Both the position numbers and the translations under genes were made by a program. The notes under the pieces are model-generated. The model saw only the letters and a list, made by a program, of their open reading frames with translations, was not told where the DNA came from and ran no database searches. From Marinobacterium sp. LSUCC0821 (GTDB lineage: Bacteria; Pseudomonadota; Gammaproteobacteria; Pseudomonadales; Balneatricaceae): DNA of 64,000 nucleotides. Position 1 is the stretch's first letter. Each line of letters starts with the position of its first letter. This document shows, piece after piece, positions 8,888 to 18,135 of the stretch. The stretch is from the NCBI RefSeq assembly GCF_012848475.1, contig NZ_CP051666.1:953501-1017500 (forward strand). The letters are read 5' to 3'.

Positions 8888-10066
8888 ATGGATCCGCACT
8901 ACACAGAATGGCTCAACCTCCTAGTACGCTGGGTACACATGATCGTTGGTATCGCATGGATCGGTGCCTCCTTCTACTTCGTCTGGTTGGAGAACAACCT
9001 GAACCGCAAGAACCCTCGCGATGGACTCTCAGGTGACCTTTGGGCAATTCACGGTGGCGGTATCTATCACCTAGAGAAGTACAAACTTGCACCACCACAA
9101 ATGCCAGAGCATCTGCACTGGTTCAAGTGGGAGGCATACACCACCTTCTTGTCTGGATTTATGCTACTTGCGGTTGTCTACTACCTCAACGCATCGCTCT
9201 ATCTAATTGCACCTGAGTCTGGACTCACCCCAATTGAAGGTATCGGCATCTCAATCGCTTCGCTAGTTGCAGGTTGGTTCATCTACGACTTCCTATGTGA
9301 ATCGGCACTTGGCAAGCGCCCTGCACTTTTGGGTGTGGTGCTACTGGTGCTCTTGATTGCTGCTGCCTGGGCACTTTCACAGGTATTTAGCGGTCGCGCC
9401 GCATACATTCACATCGGTGCTATTACGGGCACGATGATGGTTGGTAACGTTTTTCGTGTGATTATGCCCGGTCAGCGTGACTTGGTTGCGGCTATTAAAG
9501 AGGGTCGCGAACCCAATCCAGAGCAGCCAGCACGCGCAATGCTCCGTTCACGCCACAACAACTACCTGACACTGCCAGTTCTGTTCATCATGATCAGCAA
9601 CCACTTCCCTAGCACCTACGGTAGCGAGTGGAACTGGGCGATTCTATTTGCGGTAGCTCTATTGAGCGTGTTGGTTCGCCACTACTTCAATACTCGCCAT
9701 GAATCACAGCGTTTTGCCTGGACACTTCCTGCAGCGGCGCTGGGCATGCTAACCCTCGCTTTTGTCACCCACCCTAATCGCGGTGTAGAAAATTCTGCAG
9801 TGAGCTCTCAGGTAACTAACGCACAAGTTGTAGCGATTATTAATGAGCGCTGCACCAGCTGCCATGCAGCCAACCCAAGCAGCGAACTCTTCACAGCGCC
9901 ACCCGCTGGTGTAATGCTTGAGACAGAAGCTCAGATCATTGCTAATGCTGCACGCATTCACGCACAGGCTGTAGCGACTCAGGCTATGCCACTGGGCAAC
10001 CTGACGGGTATGAAGCAAGAGGAGCGTGATTTGATTGGCACTTGGATTGCACAGCAAGCGAAGTAG
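8888..10066 (+). CDS. puuD: Membrane urate hydroxylase with C-terminal cytochrome c domain
   Basis: A 392-residue inner-membrane urate oxidase. About eight hydrophobic segments occupy residues 10-300, and a haem-binding cytochrome c motif CTSCH sits at 322-326 in a C-terminal domain expected to face the periplasm. PuuD-type enzymes oxidise urate to 5-hydroxyisourate and pass electrons to a cytochrome chain rather than making hydrogen peroxide. The N-terminal LVRWVHMIVGIAWIGASFYFVWLE and the HxxGG block (WAIHGGGIYHLEKY) are family hallmarks. RBS AGAGGT precedes the ATG. No soluble uricase gene is seen, so this should be the entry enzyme of the locus. Confidence 0.95.
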   Translation: MDPHYTEWLNLLVRWVHMIVGIAWIGASFYFVWLENNLNRKNPRDGLSGDLWAIHGGGIYHLEKYKLAPPQMPEHLHWFKWEAYTTFLSGFMLLAVVYYLNASLYLIAPESGLTPIEGIGISIASLVAGWFIYDFLCESALGKRPALLGVVLLVLLIAAAWALSQVFSGRAAYIHIGAITGTMMVGNVFRVIMPGQRDLVAAIKEGREPNPEQPARAMLRSRHNNYLTLPVLFIMISNHFPSTYGSEWNWAILFAVALLSVLVRHYFNTRHESQRFAWTLPAAALGMLTLAFVTHPNRGVENSAVSSQVTNAQVVAIINERCTSCHAANPSSELFTAPPAGVMLETEAQIIANAARIHAQAVATQAMPLGNLTGMKQEERDLIGTWIAQQAK

Positions 10067-10125
10067 CCAATTCAACTACGAAGCACCGGCGTCAGGCTGA
10101 AGGCCAGACACGGTAACGGCGCATA

Positions 10126-10154
10126 AGAAACGGGAGCCATAGGCTCCCGTTTCT
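10126..10154. terminator. Bidirectional terminator after puuD and tpiA
   Basis: A perfect hairpin has 13-bp arms AGAAACGGGAGCC and GGCTCCCGTTTCT around ATA, between the convergent puuD and tpiA genes. AT-rich flanks lie on both sides. Confidence 0.85.
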
Positions 10155-10167
10155 ATTTCAAAGAATC

Positions 10168-10923
10168 TTATTCAGCAGCAGCCTTACAGATCGTTGCGAA
10201 GCTATCCGCTTTAAGCGAAGCGCCACCTACAAGACCACCATCAACGTCTGCCATCGCTAGCAGCTCAGCGGCATTCTTCTCATTCATACTACCACCGTAA
10301 AGGATAGTCACACGCTCCGCGATTGCAGGGCTTTGCGCTGCGATAAGACCACGAATAAAGGCGTGCGCATCTTGAGCCTGCTGAGGGGTTGCCGTCTCGC
10401 CTGTACCGATCGCCCATACCGGCTCGTAAGCAACAATAATCTGACCAAAGGTGTCTGCACCACAAAGTTCAATCACTGCATTTATCTGACCCGCAAGTAC
10501 GGCATCCATCTGGCTCGATTTACGCTCCTCTAGGGTCTCGCCCACACAGAGGACAGGGACCAAACCGACTTCAAGTGCCTTGAGGGTTTTAGCAGCGACA
10601 AGCTCATTAGTTTCGCCATACAGTGAGCGGCGTTCAGAGTGGCCAACCAGCGTGTAAGTCACACCTAGGTCTCGCAACATATCGCCAGAGATCTCTCCAG
10701 TGAATGCACCCGATTTCTGCTCACTTAGGTTTTGCGCGCCAACATCAATCGACGTACCCGAAACCAGCTCTAACACCTGACCTAGGTAGACCGCAGGTGG
10801 ACATACAGCGATATCTACACCCTGCAGTGATGAGACCTGACTAATTAAACCAGTGAGCAGACTTTCGTTTGCCATCGATGAACCATTCATCTTCCAGTTA
10901 CCCATGATTAGGGGACGTCTCAT
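10168..10923 (-). CDS. tpiA: Triosephosphate isomerase
   Basis: A 251-residue TIM-barrel enzyme that interconverts dihydroxyacetone phosphate and glyceraldehyde 3-phosphate. Catalytic and binding residues are visible: Lys11 in GNWKMN, the electrophilic histidine in VGHSERR, the catalytic glutamate in VAYEPVWAIGTG, and the phosphate-binding YGGSMNEKN and DGGLVGGASL loops. It stands alone between terminators, not in an operon with secG as in many relatives. The first residues MRRPLIMGNWKMNG set the start. Confidence 0.97.
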   Translation of the reverse strand: MRRPLIMGNWKMNGSSMANESLLTGLISQVSSLQGVDIAVCPPAVYLGQVLELVSGTSIDVGAQNLSEQKSGAFTGEISGDMLRDLGVTYTLVGHSERRSLYGETNELVAAKTLKALEVGLVPVLCVGETLEERKSSQMDAVLAGQINAVIELCGADTFGQIIVAYEPVWAIGTGETATPQQAQDAHAFIRGLIAAQSPAIAERVTILYGGSMNEKNAAELLAMADVDGGLVGGASLKADSFATICKAAAE

Positions 10924-11082
10924 CTAAAGCTCCTTGCAAAATCCATACAAATCAATACCAAAACAACAGCTTAGTCGTCTCTGCAATTTGGATCAATAAA
11001 GTAATTTAAAACATCCAGCTAAACTTTCTTTTCGTACCAAGGTATGGTTAACGATATTCCAATTTAGCTAAGGAGAGCATCC

Positions 11083-12063
11083 ATGGGACTGCTTGTCGAA
11101 GGGAACTGGCACGATCAGTGGTATGACACTAAAACCTCGGGTGGAAAATTTATTCGCACCACCGCTCAATACCGCAACTGGATAACCGCTGACGGCAGTG
11201 CGGGTCCTTCTGGAGTTGGCAGGTTTATAGCAGAGCCTGGGCGTTACCACCTCTATGTTTCCCTCGCCTGCCCATGGGCCCATCGCACTCTTATTGTTCG
11301 CGCTTTGAAGGGACTTGAATCGATGATTAGTGTCGATTCAGTTCATCCACTGATGCTCGAGCATGGCTGGACATTCGAAACTGATTTTCCCGCGGCTACC
11401 GGAGACTCTCTGTTTGGCTCAGACTACATGCATCAAATTTATACCCGTAACGAAGCGGACTACTCAGGACGAGTCACCGTGCCAGTTCTATGGGATAAAG
11501 AGCAGAGCTGCATCGTGAGTAACGAGTCATCTGAAATTATTCGCATGCTCAACTCAGCATTTAATGACCTAGGCGCTAACGATATAGACCTATGCCCAGA
11601 GACACTGCGCCCTGAGATCGATAGAGTGAATGAGCTGATCTATGAGCCTATCAACAATGGCGTCTACAAGGCGGGGTTTGCTACTACCCAAGAGGCCTAC
11701 AACGAGGCAGTTACAACGCTCTTCGATCAACTTGATCTGATTGAGAAGCGCCTATCTGAGCAGCGGTATCTTGTCGGCAAACAACTCACCGAAGCCGATA
11801 TTCGCCTGTTCACAACGCTGATTCGCTTTGATCCTGTCTATGTACAGCACTTCAAGTGTGACAAGAAGCGCATTGCCGATTACCCCGCCCTTTCTAACTA
11901 CATGCGAGATATCTATCAGACACCTGGAGTAGCTGCGACCTGCAACCTTGATCACATAAGACATCACTACCATAGAAGTCATCCAACGATTAATCCGTAT
12001 GGGATTATCTCGATCGGCCAAGAGTTTGATTTAGGAGCCCCTCACGAACGAGAAGGGCTTTAG
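11083..12063 (+). CDS. Glutathionyl-hydroquinone reductase (Xi-class GST)
   Basis: A 326-residue cytosolic GST-fold enzyme that reduces S-glutathionyl-hydroquinones to hydroquinones. The catalytic cysteine is Cys63 in the diagnostic LACPWAHRTLI motif. Other family blocks are WHDQWYDT near the N-terminus, TVPVLWDKE with IVSNESSEIIR (glutathione site), and ADIRLFTTLIRFDPVY in the helical domain. The C-terminal tail HYHRSHPTINPYGI is also typical. Homologues are called YqjG or EcM4. It may help detoxify quinones from the aromatic catabolism encoded elsewhere in the window, but neighbouring genes do not show this. Confidence 0.93.
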   Translation: MGLLVEGNWHDQWYDTKTSGGKFIRTTAQYRNWITADGSAGPSGVGRFIAEPGRYHLYVSLACPWAHRTLIVRALKGLESMISVDSVHPLMLEHGWTFETDFPAATGDSLFGSDYMHQIYTRNEADYSGRVTVPVLWDKEQSCIVSNESSEIIRMLNSAFNDLGANDIDLCPETLRPEIDRVNELIYEPINNGVYKAGFATTQEAYNEAVTTLFDQLDLIEKRLSEQRYLVGKQLTEADIRLFTTLIRFDPVYVQHFKCDKKRIADYPALSNYMRDIYQTPGVAATCNLDHIRHHYHRSHPTINPYGIISIGQEFDLGAPHEREGL

Positions 12064-12090
12064 ATTTATAGCAAAGGTCACCGCCCCGTT

Positions 12091-12140
12091 GAGGAGCTCC
12101 TACTGTCAGCTAAGGGTAAACACCCAGTAGGAGGTTCCTC
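12091..12140. repeat. Imperfect inverted repeat between the GST gene and ureG
   Basis: GAGGAGCTCCTACTG (12091-12105) and a near-complementary CAGTAGGAGGTTCCTC (12125-12140) can form a long hairpin around a 19-base loop between two convergent genes. The GTAGGAG core resembles the dispersed GTAGGAGCGCATTC repeat units near 27 and 36 kb. It may act as a transcript end without a T-tract. Confidence 0.55.
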
Positions 12141-12188
12141 GAAGAGGCGCCGACCAAGTCACCACCACTTCGCGAAGGCACCAAGAAT

Positions 12189-12803
12189 TTAATCAAGCAT
12201 GCCGTGATGACGGATAAACTCGATAATCTCAGGCAGGCCTTTACCCTCTTTCAGGTTGGCAAATACCCAAGGCTTCTCTGGACGCATACGATTGGTATCG
12301 GCTTCCATGACCGAAAGGTCTGCACCGACGTAGGGTGCCAAATCGATCTTATTGATGACCAATAGATCGGACTTGGTAATACCCGGACCACCCTTACGGG
12401 GAATTTTCTCTCCCTCTGCAACATCTATCACGTAGATGGTAAGGTCAGCCAACTCCGGACTAAAGGTCGCACTGAGATTATCGCCGCCGCTCTCTACAAA
12501 GACGAGATCGAGTGTCTTATGACGTCGTGCAAGCTCTTCAACAGCCGCTAGGTTCATTGAGGCATCTTCACGAATCGCGGTGTGTGGACAGCCGCCAGTT
12601 TCGACACCGATAATTCTATCCGGTGCGAGCGCTTCGGCGCGGGTTAGAATCTTCGCATCCTCTTGGGTATAGATATCGTTGGTTACAACCGCTATATCAT
12701 AGGTATCACGAATAGCTTTACAGAGCGCTTCTAACAGCGCGGTTTTACCAGAACCTACAGGACCACCTACACCGATTCGCAGGGGTTGTTTATATTCGCT
12801 CAT
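12189..12803 (-). CDS. ureG: Urease accessory GTPase UreG
   Basis: A 204-residue SIMIBI-class GTPase that drives nickel delivery to urease with UreE, UreF and UreD. The P-loop [13 protein letters not shown] is near residues 13-25, with the conserved metal-binding CPH motif in [17 protein letters not shown], the switch segment [16 protein letters not shown], and the guanine-specificity NKID. It is the last gene of the 13-gene unit, eight bases after ureF. Confidence 0.97.
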   Translation of the reverse strand: MSEYKQPLRIGVGGPVGSGKTALLEALCKAIRDTYDIAVVTNDIYTQEDAKILTRAEALAPDRIIGVETGGCPHTAIREDASMNLAAVEELARRHKTLDLVFVESGGDNLSATFSPELADLTIYVIDVAEGEKIPRKGGPGITKSDLLVINKIDLAPYVGADLSVMEADTNRMRPEKPWVFANLKEGKGLPEIIEFIRHHGMLD

Positions 12804-12811
12804 CGCTACTC

Positions 12812-13471
12812 CTAAGATCTAAATAAACGTGTGTATTGGATTTCATGCCGGGAGCTGGCTATTGCCAAGGCTGGCGTAACACTGCCAGGCTCACTCGTCA
12901 CATCTAACTCTTTGACGACGCGCTCCAAGAGCGGCGCCATTCGTTGCAGGGTTTGCTGCCCTTGGGTTTGCCCAAGGGGAATCAACTTCACACCTGCCAT
13001 CACTGCATTTTCGAGCCAACTCCATAGATAACCAGCATAGAGCTTTTCTCTAGGAATCTGCCATTCAACTGCGGCCTTAGCCATCCCCGCCAACTGTGTT
13101 AACTGACAGGCCAAAAGTGCATCCCCAGAAAGCGCAACACCGAGTTCTGGGAGTAGTCGTGCTAAAGCGGCCCCGCGCTGCTTCTCCTCTGTGCGCAACT
13201 CTTTGGTTTCACGCCAAGCTATTAAGGTCTTAGAGTGTCCCAAAAGCTGTGCACTATTACCTTTTTCCACAGCATCAATCATGCGCGCCAGTAGAGGAAT
13301 CTCAAGCGTAGCGACCGAATGCTCTAACTGACCAGCCAACCAGCTCTCAAATTCAGTTTGAGAACTGATCCAGCCGGTCTCTACAGCCAACTCCAAACCC
13401 TGCGAATAGGTAAAAGCTCCTATTGGCAGTGCTGGGCTAATAAGCTGGAAAAGTCTTAGATCACTTAGCAC
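12812..13471 (-). CDS. ureF: Urease accessory protein UreF
   Basis: A 219-residue all-helical protein that bridges UreD and UreG during nickel insertion and checks GTPase activity. Family blocks include [18 protein letters not shown] at the N-terminus, [15 protein letters not shown], and [11 protein letters not shown]. Its 5' end overlaps the 3' end of the small membrane-protein gene by 11 bp, so the two are translationally linked. Confidence 0.95.
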   Translation of the reverse strand: MLSDLRLFQLISPALPIGAFTYSQGLELAVETGWISSQTEFESWLAGQLEHSVATLEIPLLARMIDAVEKGNSAQLLGHSKTLIAWRETKELRTEEKQRGAALARLLPELGVALSGDALLACQLTQLAGMAKAAVEWQIPREKLYAGYLWSWLENAVMAGVKLIPLGQTQGQQTLQRMAPLLERVVKELDVTSEPGSVTPALAIASSRHEIQYTRLFRS

Positions 13472-13682
13472 GACGAGCAGCTAGCGCCTGTTTTGCTTTT
13501 GAAGTAACAGCGACTACAACCGCAACTGAGGCCATAACCGCTAGCGCACCAGCAATGTGTGCCGGTGAAGTAAAAGCGTGCGCCAAAGCTGTTGCAGCTG
13601 ATACTGAAGCGTGATCACCGGTATGCGCCAATGCAGAAAGCGGAAGCGCTGCTGTCGAAGTTAGGAAGGCTAGTTTTTTCAT
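13461..13682 (-). CDS. Small secreted or membrane protein in the urease operon, distantly HupE/UreJ-like
   Basis: A 73-residue protein starting at the ATG preceded by GAGG (position 13682); an upstream in-frame ATG at 13706 lacks a comparable site. The first 19 residues (MKKLAFLTSTAALPLSALA) look like a signal peptide cut before HTGDH. One transmembrane segment (about 44-63) is followed by a basic tail. An N-terminal AH(T/P)G(D)H after a signal peptide recalls HupE/UreJ nickel permeases, which put a histidine first after cleavage, but those have six membrane helices and this protein has one. It may be a degenerate or minimal relative involved in nickel supply. Function is unproven. Confidence 0.6.
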   Translation of the reverse strand: MKKLAFLTSTAALPLSALAHTGDHASVSAATALAHAFTSPAHIAGALAVMASVAVVVAVTSKAKQALAARRAK

Positions 13683-13709
13683 AATTACCTCGATAAAAAG
13701 AATCAAAAA

Positions 13710-14219
13710 TTAGTGTGAATGGTGATGACCATGAGAGTGATTACCGTCATGGTTGTGGCTGTGCTCATGGCTGTGGCTGTGGCTATGGCTGTGGCTATGA
13801 CCACCATAGGCACCAGCCTCTGGCTCAAATGGAAGCTTTTCAAAGCTCACTTCACCACCTAAACCAATCACCATATCGTCGAGTACATGATCGTGCTGAT
13901 AGCTGACGTAATCGGCATTAATCTCAAGCGGCACATGACGGTTGCCAAGGTGGTAACAGATACGTGATTTAAGCAGCGGATCAGCCGAACGAACGACTGA
14001 CAAACCTTCAGCGGCTGCAACTACTTCAACAAGAAGTCCGTCCGCATTACTCAGAATTTCACCACCACGAAGAATGACTCCTCGAGGAAGATCGAGACCT
14101 GCATCCTGTCCATCTGAAAGGGTCACGCGCAATCGACTCCGAATGCGCTGATCGATTGAAAGCTCTAGCTTCAACTCTGCACTAGAAACACCCTCAACCT
14201 TACGATCTAACTTAATCAT
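13710..14219 (-). CDS. ureE: Urease nickel metallochaperone UreE with histidine-rich tail
   Basis: A 169-residue two-domain chaperone that hands nickel to UreG. The N-terminal peptide-binding domain contains SDGQDAGLDLPRGVILRGG, and the metal-binding domain contains ICYHLGNRHVPLEI and DHVLDDMVIGLG. The last 31 residues hold 15 histidines in alternating HS and HH patterns. Such tails bind several nickel ions and are variable between species. The simple HS-repeat DNA (13730-13800) is prone to length change. Confidence 0.95.
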   Translation of the reverse strand: MIKLDRKVEGVSSAELKLELSIDQRIRSRLRVTLSDGQDAGLDLPRGVILRGGEILSNADGLLVEVVAAAEGLSVVRSADPLLKSRICYHLGNRHVPLEINADYVSYQHDHVLDDMVIGLGGEVSFEKLPFEPEAGAYGGHSHSHSHSHSHEHSHNHDGNHSHGHHHSH

Positions 14220-14249
14220 AATAATTAAAATAACCTTCTATCTAATTGA

Positions 14250-15953
14250 CTAGAATAAGAAATATCTTTGCGCCATAGGTAGCGCCTCAGCAGGTTCACA
14301 GACTAATGACATACCATCCGCTGTGACCTCATAGGTTTGCGGATCTACCTCAATCACTGGCTGCCAATCGTTATGAACCATCTTATCTTTGGTCGCGGTT
14401 CGACAATCTTTTACAACACCTATAATCGATTGCAGCCCCAACTCTTTGTCCACTCCAAGCTCTTTTGCAGCCTTAGATAGGAACAGCATTGAGGTGCTGT
14501 GAACCGCTTTACCAACACTTGCGAACATTGGACGGTAGTGCACCGGTTGTGGTGTTGGAATGGATGCGTTCGGGTCGCCCATTGGTGCCGTAGCGATCAT
14601 ACCGCCCTTCAATACCAGACTTGGTTTAGCACCAAAAAATGCTGGCTTCCAAAGTACCAAGTCCGCCAACTTACCCACTTCGATAGAACCCACCTCATGT
14701 GAGATACCGTGAGCAATCGCCGGGTTAATTGTGTACTTAGCGATGTAGCGTTTTAGACGCGTATTATCGTTACGCTCAGTATCACCAGCCAGAGGACCAC
14801 GCTGCACCTTCATCTTGTGTGCGGTCTGCCAAGTACGAATAACCACCTCACCGACACGACCCATCGCCTGTGAGTCAGAAGAGATCATCGAGAAGGCACC
14901 TAGGTCATGCAGGATATCTTCAGCAGCGATCGTTTCACGACGAATGCGTGACTCTGCAAAGGCGACATCTTCCGCAATACTTGGATCCAAATGGTGGCAG
15001 ACCATCAACATATCCAAGTGCTCATCCACGGTATTGATCGTGTATGGACGTGTCGGGTTTGTAGATGATGGCAGCACATTCTTAAAGCCTGCCGCTTTGA
15101 TGATATCTGGCGCGTGACCACCACCTGCACCCTCGGTGTGGTAGGTGTGAATCACTCGATCACCAATGGCATCCAGTGTCGCCTCCACAAACCCTGACTC
15201 GTTTAGAGTGTCAGTATGGATTGCGACCTGAACATCGTAGTGCTCGGCAACATTTAAACAGTTATCGATTGATGCAGGCGTCGTACCCCAATCTTCATGG
15301 AGCTTAAGGCCAATAGCACCCGCTTCGATCTGTTCAATAAGCCCCTCTGGCAAGCTCGCATTACCCTTACCCAAGAAACCAAAGTTCATTGGCAGTGAAT
15401 CGGCCGCTTCGAGCATGCGTGCAATATTCCATGCACCTGGTGTACAGGTTGTTGCATTGGTGCCGGTCGCAGGGCCTGTACCACCACCAATCATAGTTGT
15501 TACACCCGAACAGAGCGCCTCATCCACCTGTTGCGGGCAGATGAAGTGGATATGTGCATCGATACCGCCGGCGGTGAGAATACTCCCCTCACCCGCGATA
15601 ACCTCTGTACTAGGGCCAATGATAATGTTCACATTGGGCTGAATATCGGGGTTACCCGCCTTACCTATGGCAAAGATACGACCATCACGAACCGCTACAT
15701 CCGCTTTTACGATACCCCAGTGGTCCAGAATCAATGCATTGGTAATGACAAGATCAGGCGTATCTTTACGCGTCGCCTGACTCTGCCCCATACCATCACG
15801 GATAACCTTACCACCACCAAATTTAACCTCTTCACCGTAGGTGGTGTAGTCCTTTTCAACCTCTAGCCAAAGCTCGGTATCAGCAAGGCGTACTCGGTCA
15901 CCTGTTGTTGGACCAAACATCTCTGCATAGGCAGTACGATTAATTACAGACAT
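14250..15953 (-). CDS. ureC: Urease alpha (catalytic) subunit
   Basis: A 567-residue nickel amidohydrolase that splits urea to ammonia and carbamate. Its length equals the Klebsiella enzyme. Nickel ligands are recognisable: HIH (134, 136) in [13 protein letters not shown], the carbamylated lysine in [12 protein letters not shown], the histidine in [13 protein letters not shown], and [12 protein letters not shown]. The mobile flap is MVCHHLDP, and the aspartate lies in [10 protein letters not shown]. Gene order ureDABCE follows. No internal frame break is seen, so the enzyme should be functional. Confidence 0.98.
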   Translation of the reverse strand: MSVINRTAYAEMFGPTTGDRVRLADTELWLEVEKDYTTYGEEVKFGGGKVIRDGMGQSQATRKDTPDLVITNALILDHWGIVKADVAVRDGRIFAIGKAGNPDIQPNVNIIIGPSTEVIAGEGSILTAGGIDAHIHFICPQQVDEALCSGVTTMIGGGTGPATGTNATTCTPGAWNIARMLEAADSLPMNFGFLGKGNASLPEGLIEQIEAGAIGLKLHEDWGTTPASIDNCLNVAEHYDVQVAIHTDTLNESGFVEATLDAIGDRVIHTYHTEGAGGGHAPDIIKAAGFKNVLPSSTNPTRPYTINTVDEHLDMLMVCHHLDPSIAEDVAFAESRIRRETIAAEDILHDLGAFSMISSDSQAMGRVGEVVIRTWQTAHKMKVQRGPLAGDTERNDNTRLKRYIAKYTINPAIAHGISHEVGSIEVGKLADLVLWKPAFFGAKPSLVLKGGMIATAPMGDPNASIPTPQPVHYRPMFASVGKAVHSTSMLFLSKAAKELGVDKELGLQSIIGVVKDCRTATKDKMVHNDWQPVIEVDPQTYEVTADGMSLVCEPAEALPMAQRYFLF

Positions 15954-15965
15954 CTATCTACCCCC

Positions 15966-16274
15966 TCAGTCCAGTTTGCCGCTAACTTTAGCTTGGAAAC
16001 CATAAACACGACGTGCACCGCTTAGCGCCACCAGTTCAACTTCGCGCGTTTGACCTGGTTCGAATCGAACAGCAGTACCTGCTGCGATATTGAGTCGAAA
16101 ACCTTTCGCTGACTCACGATCAAACTGTAGTGCGTTATTCACCTCATAAAAGTGGTAGTGCGAGCCAATTTGGACAGGACGGTCACCTGTATTAGCCACT
16201 TTTACTAAAATAGTCTCACGACCCTCATTAAGAAGGATCTCGCCCTCACCCACTCTGTATTCACCAGGAATCAT
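15966..16274 (-). CDS. ureB: Urease beta subunit
   Basis: A 102-residue subunit of the (alpha-beta-gamma)3 urease. It begins [20 protein letters not shown] and carries the signature [21 protein letters not shown] and [16 protein letters not shown]. It is separate from ureA, as in most free-living bacteria and unlike the fused Helicobacter gene. Ten bases separate it from ureA. Confidence 0.97.
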   Translation of the reverse strand: MIPGEYRVGEGEILLNEGRETILVKVANTGDRPVQIGSHYHFYEVNNALQFDRESAKGFRLNIAAGTAVRFEPGQTREVELVALSGARRVYGFQAKVSGKLD

Positions 16275-16283
16275 AGAATCACC

Positions 16284-16586
16284 TCAGACTATCGGTTCGT
16301 GAACGGTGACAAGCTTGGTACCGTCTGGGAAGGTGGCTTCAACCTGCACGTCATGAATCATTTCAGGAACACCTTCCATCACATCATCACGACTCAAAAT
16401 CGTGCGTCCGTAATCCATTAGATCAGCCACAGTACGTCCATCTCGCGCACCCTCCATCACTGCAGCACTAATAAGCGCCACTGCCTCTGGGTAGTTGAGT
16501 TTTAGACCACGATCCTTACGACGCTCCGCAAGCAGCGCTGCGGTAAAAATAAGGAGCTTATCCTTCTCTCTCGGCGTTAATTCCAC
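16284..16586 (-). CDS. ureA: Urease gamma subunit
   Basis: A 100-residue subunit with the standard start [27 protein letters not shown]... and the block [21 protein letters not shown], then [24 protein letters not shown]. It is full length and lies 15 bases after ureD in the operon. Confidence 0.97.
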   Translation of the reverse strand: MELTPREKDKLLIFTAALLAERRKDRGLKLNYPEAVALISAAVMEGARDGRTVADLMDYGRTILSRDDVMEGVPEMIHDVQVEATFPDGTKLVTVHEPIV

Positions 16587-16601
16587 GTTATTACTCCGTC
16601 A

Positions 16602-17426
16602 TTAGGTCGCCCAGATCCTGGGCGGCACTGCATCTCGTCCTGACACATAGGGACGAATAATTTTCCAAACATTGGCAAAGAGCGAAACGACCTGATGCGC
16701 TTGATCTGAGATGACACGTACCACCATCAAACCATCAACAACCGTAACGCCCGCTAAAGCATTTTCGGCAAGGAGCTGCTGCACAGCCTCCAGCGCCTCT
16801 TCGTTATCCAGTGTCGCAACCATTGAGGCGTAACCTGATACACCTCTTAAACCTACAGCTGAGTTAACTGTCGACTGGGCTGAGGTTGCAAAGCGATCAA
16901 ACAGGATAGGGTCTCCATTTAGGTAGATCTTCATTTGCGAGCTAAGCGATCCGCTCTCAAACCGCTCGGCATTACTAGGGCGTCCCAAACAGTTGATCTC
17001 CCAACCGATAAACATAGCCCCCTGCTCGAGTTCTATCTCGGTAGTAATTTCTGATTTGGTTCCAGGAAAAAAGATATTCTCCAACGGCATCCACTCTAAG
17101 GATGCACCCTTGGCTACCTTAAGCCTCTGCAGGACAGTGCCAGTAGGCCCAATGGATCGGTAGAACTTAGTCGCACCAGGCGTTGTGATAAGCACTCGGG
17201 CCTCTGCTGCGACTTGAAGATCGATATTAAGAGAGTCCCCTGCAACCACACCACCTGGCGGGTGTAATAGATAGGTGTGACAAACATCACCTTCAGGATA
17301 GAAAGCGCGCTGCACTGCAAGCGGGCCCTCACGCTTAGAGCGAACTAAGCGTGTTTTATCGGCCCGATATTGATAATCGAGCTCGAGGTGCGCTTGCCAA
17401 CCTTGGCGTTGCATTAAGGCGTTCAA
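16602..17426 (-). CDS. ureD: Urease accessory protein UreD
   Basis: A 274-residue scaffold that binds apo-urease and channels nickel with UreF and UreG. Family blocks are FYPEGDVCHTYLLHPPGGVVAGD, TTPGATKFYRS, LEWMPLENIFFPG and GWEINCLGRPSN. It begins the urease half of the operon, eight bases after urtE, as in Pseudomonas-type urease clusters where ureD precedes ureABC. Confidence 0.96.
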   Translation of the reverse strand: MNALMQRQGWQAHLELDYQYRADKTRLVRSKREGPLAVQRAFYPEGDVCHTYLLHPPGGVVAGDSLNIDLQVAAEARVLITTPGATKFYRSIGPTGTVLQRLKVAKGASLEWMPLENIFFPGTKSEITTEIELEQGAMFIGWEINCLGRPSNAERFESGSLSSQMKIYLNGDPILFDRFATSAQSTVNSAVGLRGVSGYASMVATLDNEEALEAVQQLLAENALAGVTVVDGLMVVRVISDQAHQVVSLFANVWKIIRPYVSGRDAVPPRIWAT

Positions 17427-17434
17427 TGCCTCTC

Positions 17435-18130
17435 CTATACGGTCAAATACTGTTTAACCAACTGGTCATCAAGTGCATCCATTGCACCTGTTGCTACATT
17501 TCTACCACGATCAAGCAGAGTAAATGAATCACCTACCTTACGTGCAAAAGGTAGCTTCTGCTCAACGAGAAGAACAGTCAGGTCCAACTCTTGGTTCAAT
17601 TTCAAAATAATATCAGCAATTTGCTGAACAATGTTGGGTTGAATACCCTCTGTTGGCTCATCAAGAATCAAAAGTTTTGGATCCACTACCAGTGCGCGAG
17701 CAATCGCCAACTGTTGCTGCTGACCACCACTAAGGTCACCACCACGACGGCTCATCATCTCTTTGAGCACCGGAAATAGATCAAAAATGTAATCTGGGAT
17801 TTTTCGCTTACCGCGTGGTAGCACAGGAAGCCCTATTAACAGGTTCTCCTCGACAGTCATCAACGGGAATATCTGACGACCTTGTGGCACATAGCCAATA
17901 CCAATATAGGGGCGTTTCTCAACAGATAGACGACTGATATCTTCACCCATAAAGCGAATCTCACCATCTTTGATCTTGTTATGCCCCATGACACAATCCA
18001 GCAGCGTAGTTTTACCCACACCATTTCGCCCCATCAGCAGCGCACAATCACCCTGTTTCACTGTAAGATCCAAATCCCATAGGGTATGACTCTCACCGTA
18101 GAACTGATTTACAGATTTAAGTTCTAACAT
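17435..18130 (-). CDS. urtE: Urea ABC transporter ATP-binding protein UrtE
   Basis: A 231-residue ABC ATPase of the branched-chain amino acid (HAAT) type. The Walker A motif is GRNGVGKTT, the signature LSGGQQQQLAIARAL, and Walker B LLILDEPTEGIQPN. The ATG at 18130 (MLELKSVNQFYGES) is favoured, with GGGAG nine bases upstream; a GTG three codons earlier overlaps the urtD stop codon. It forms the ATPase pair with UrtD. Confidence 0.95.
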   Translation of the reverse strand: MLELKSVNQFYGESHTLWDLDLTVKQGDCALLMGRNGVGKTTLLDCVMGHNKIKDGEIRFMGEDISRLSVEKRPYIGIGYVPQGRQIFPLMTVEENLLIGLPVLPRGKRKIPDYIFDLFPVLKEMMSRRGGDLSGGQQQQLAIARALVVDPKLLILDEPTEGIQPNIVQQIADIILKLNQELDLTVLLVEQKLPFARKVGDSFTLLDRGRNVATGAMDALDDQLVKQYLTV

Positions 18131-18135
18131 ACCGG

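Noticed and set aside
13730-13800. Microsatellite-like CATGGCTGTGGCTA repeat as an unexplained element
   Set aside because: It encodes the histidine-rich tail of UreE and is explained by that protein's function.
14815-15117. Open frame opposite ureC
   Set aside because: It mirrors codons of the well-conserved ureC and has no RBS or recognisable motif.
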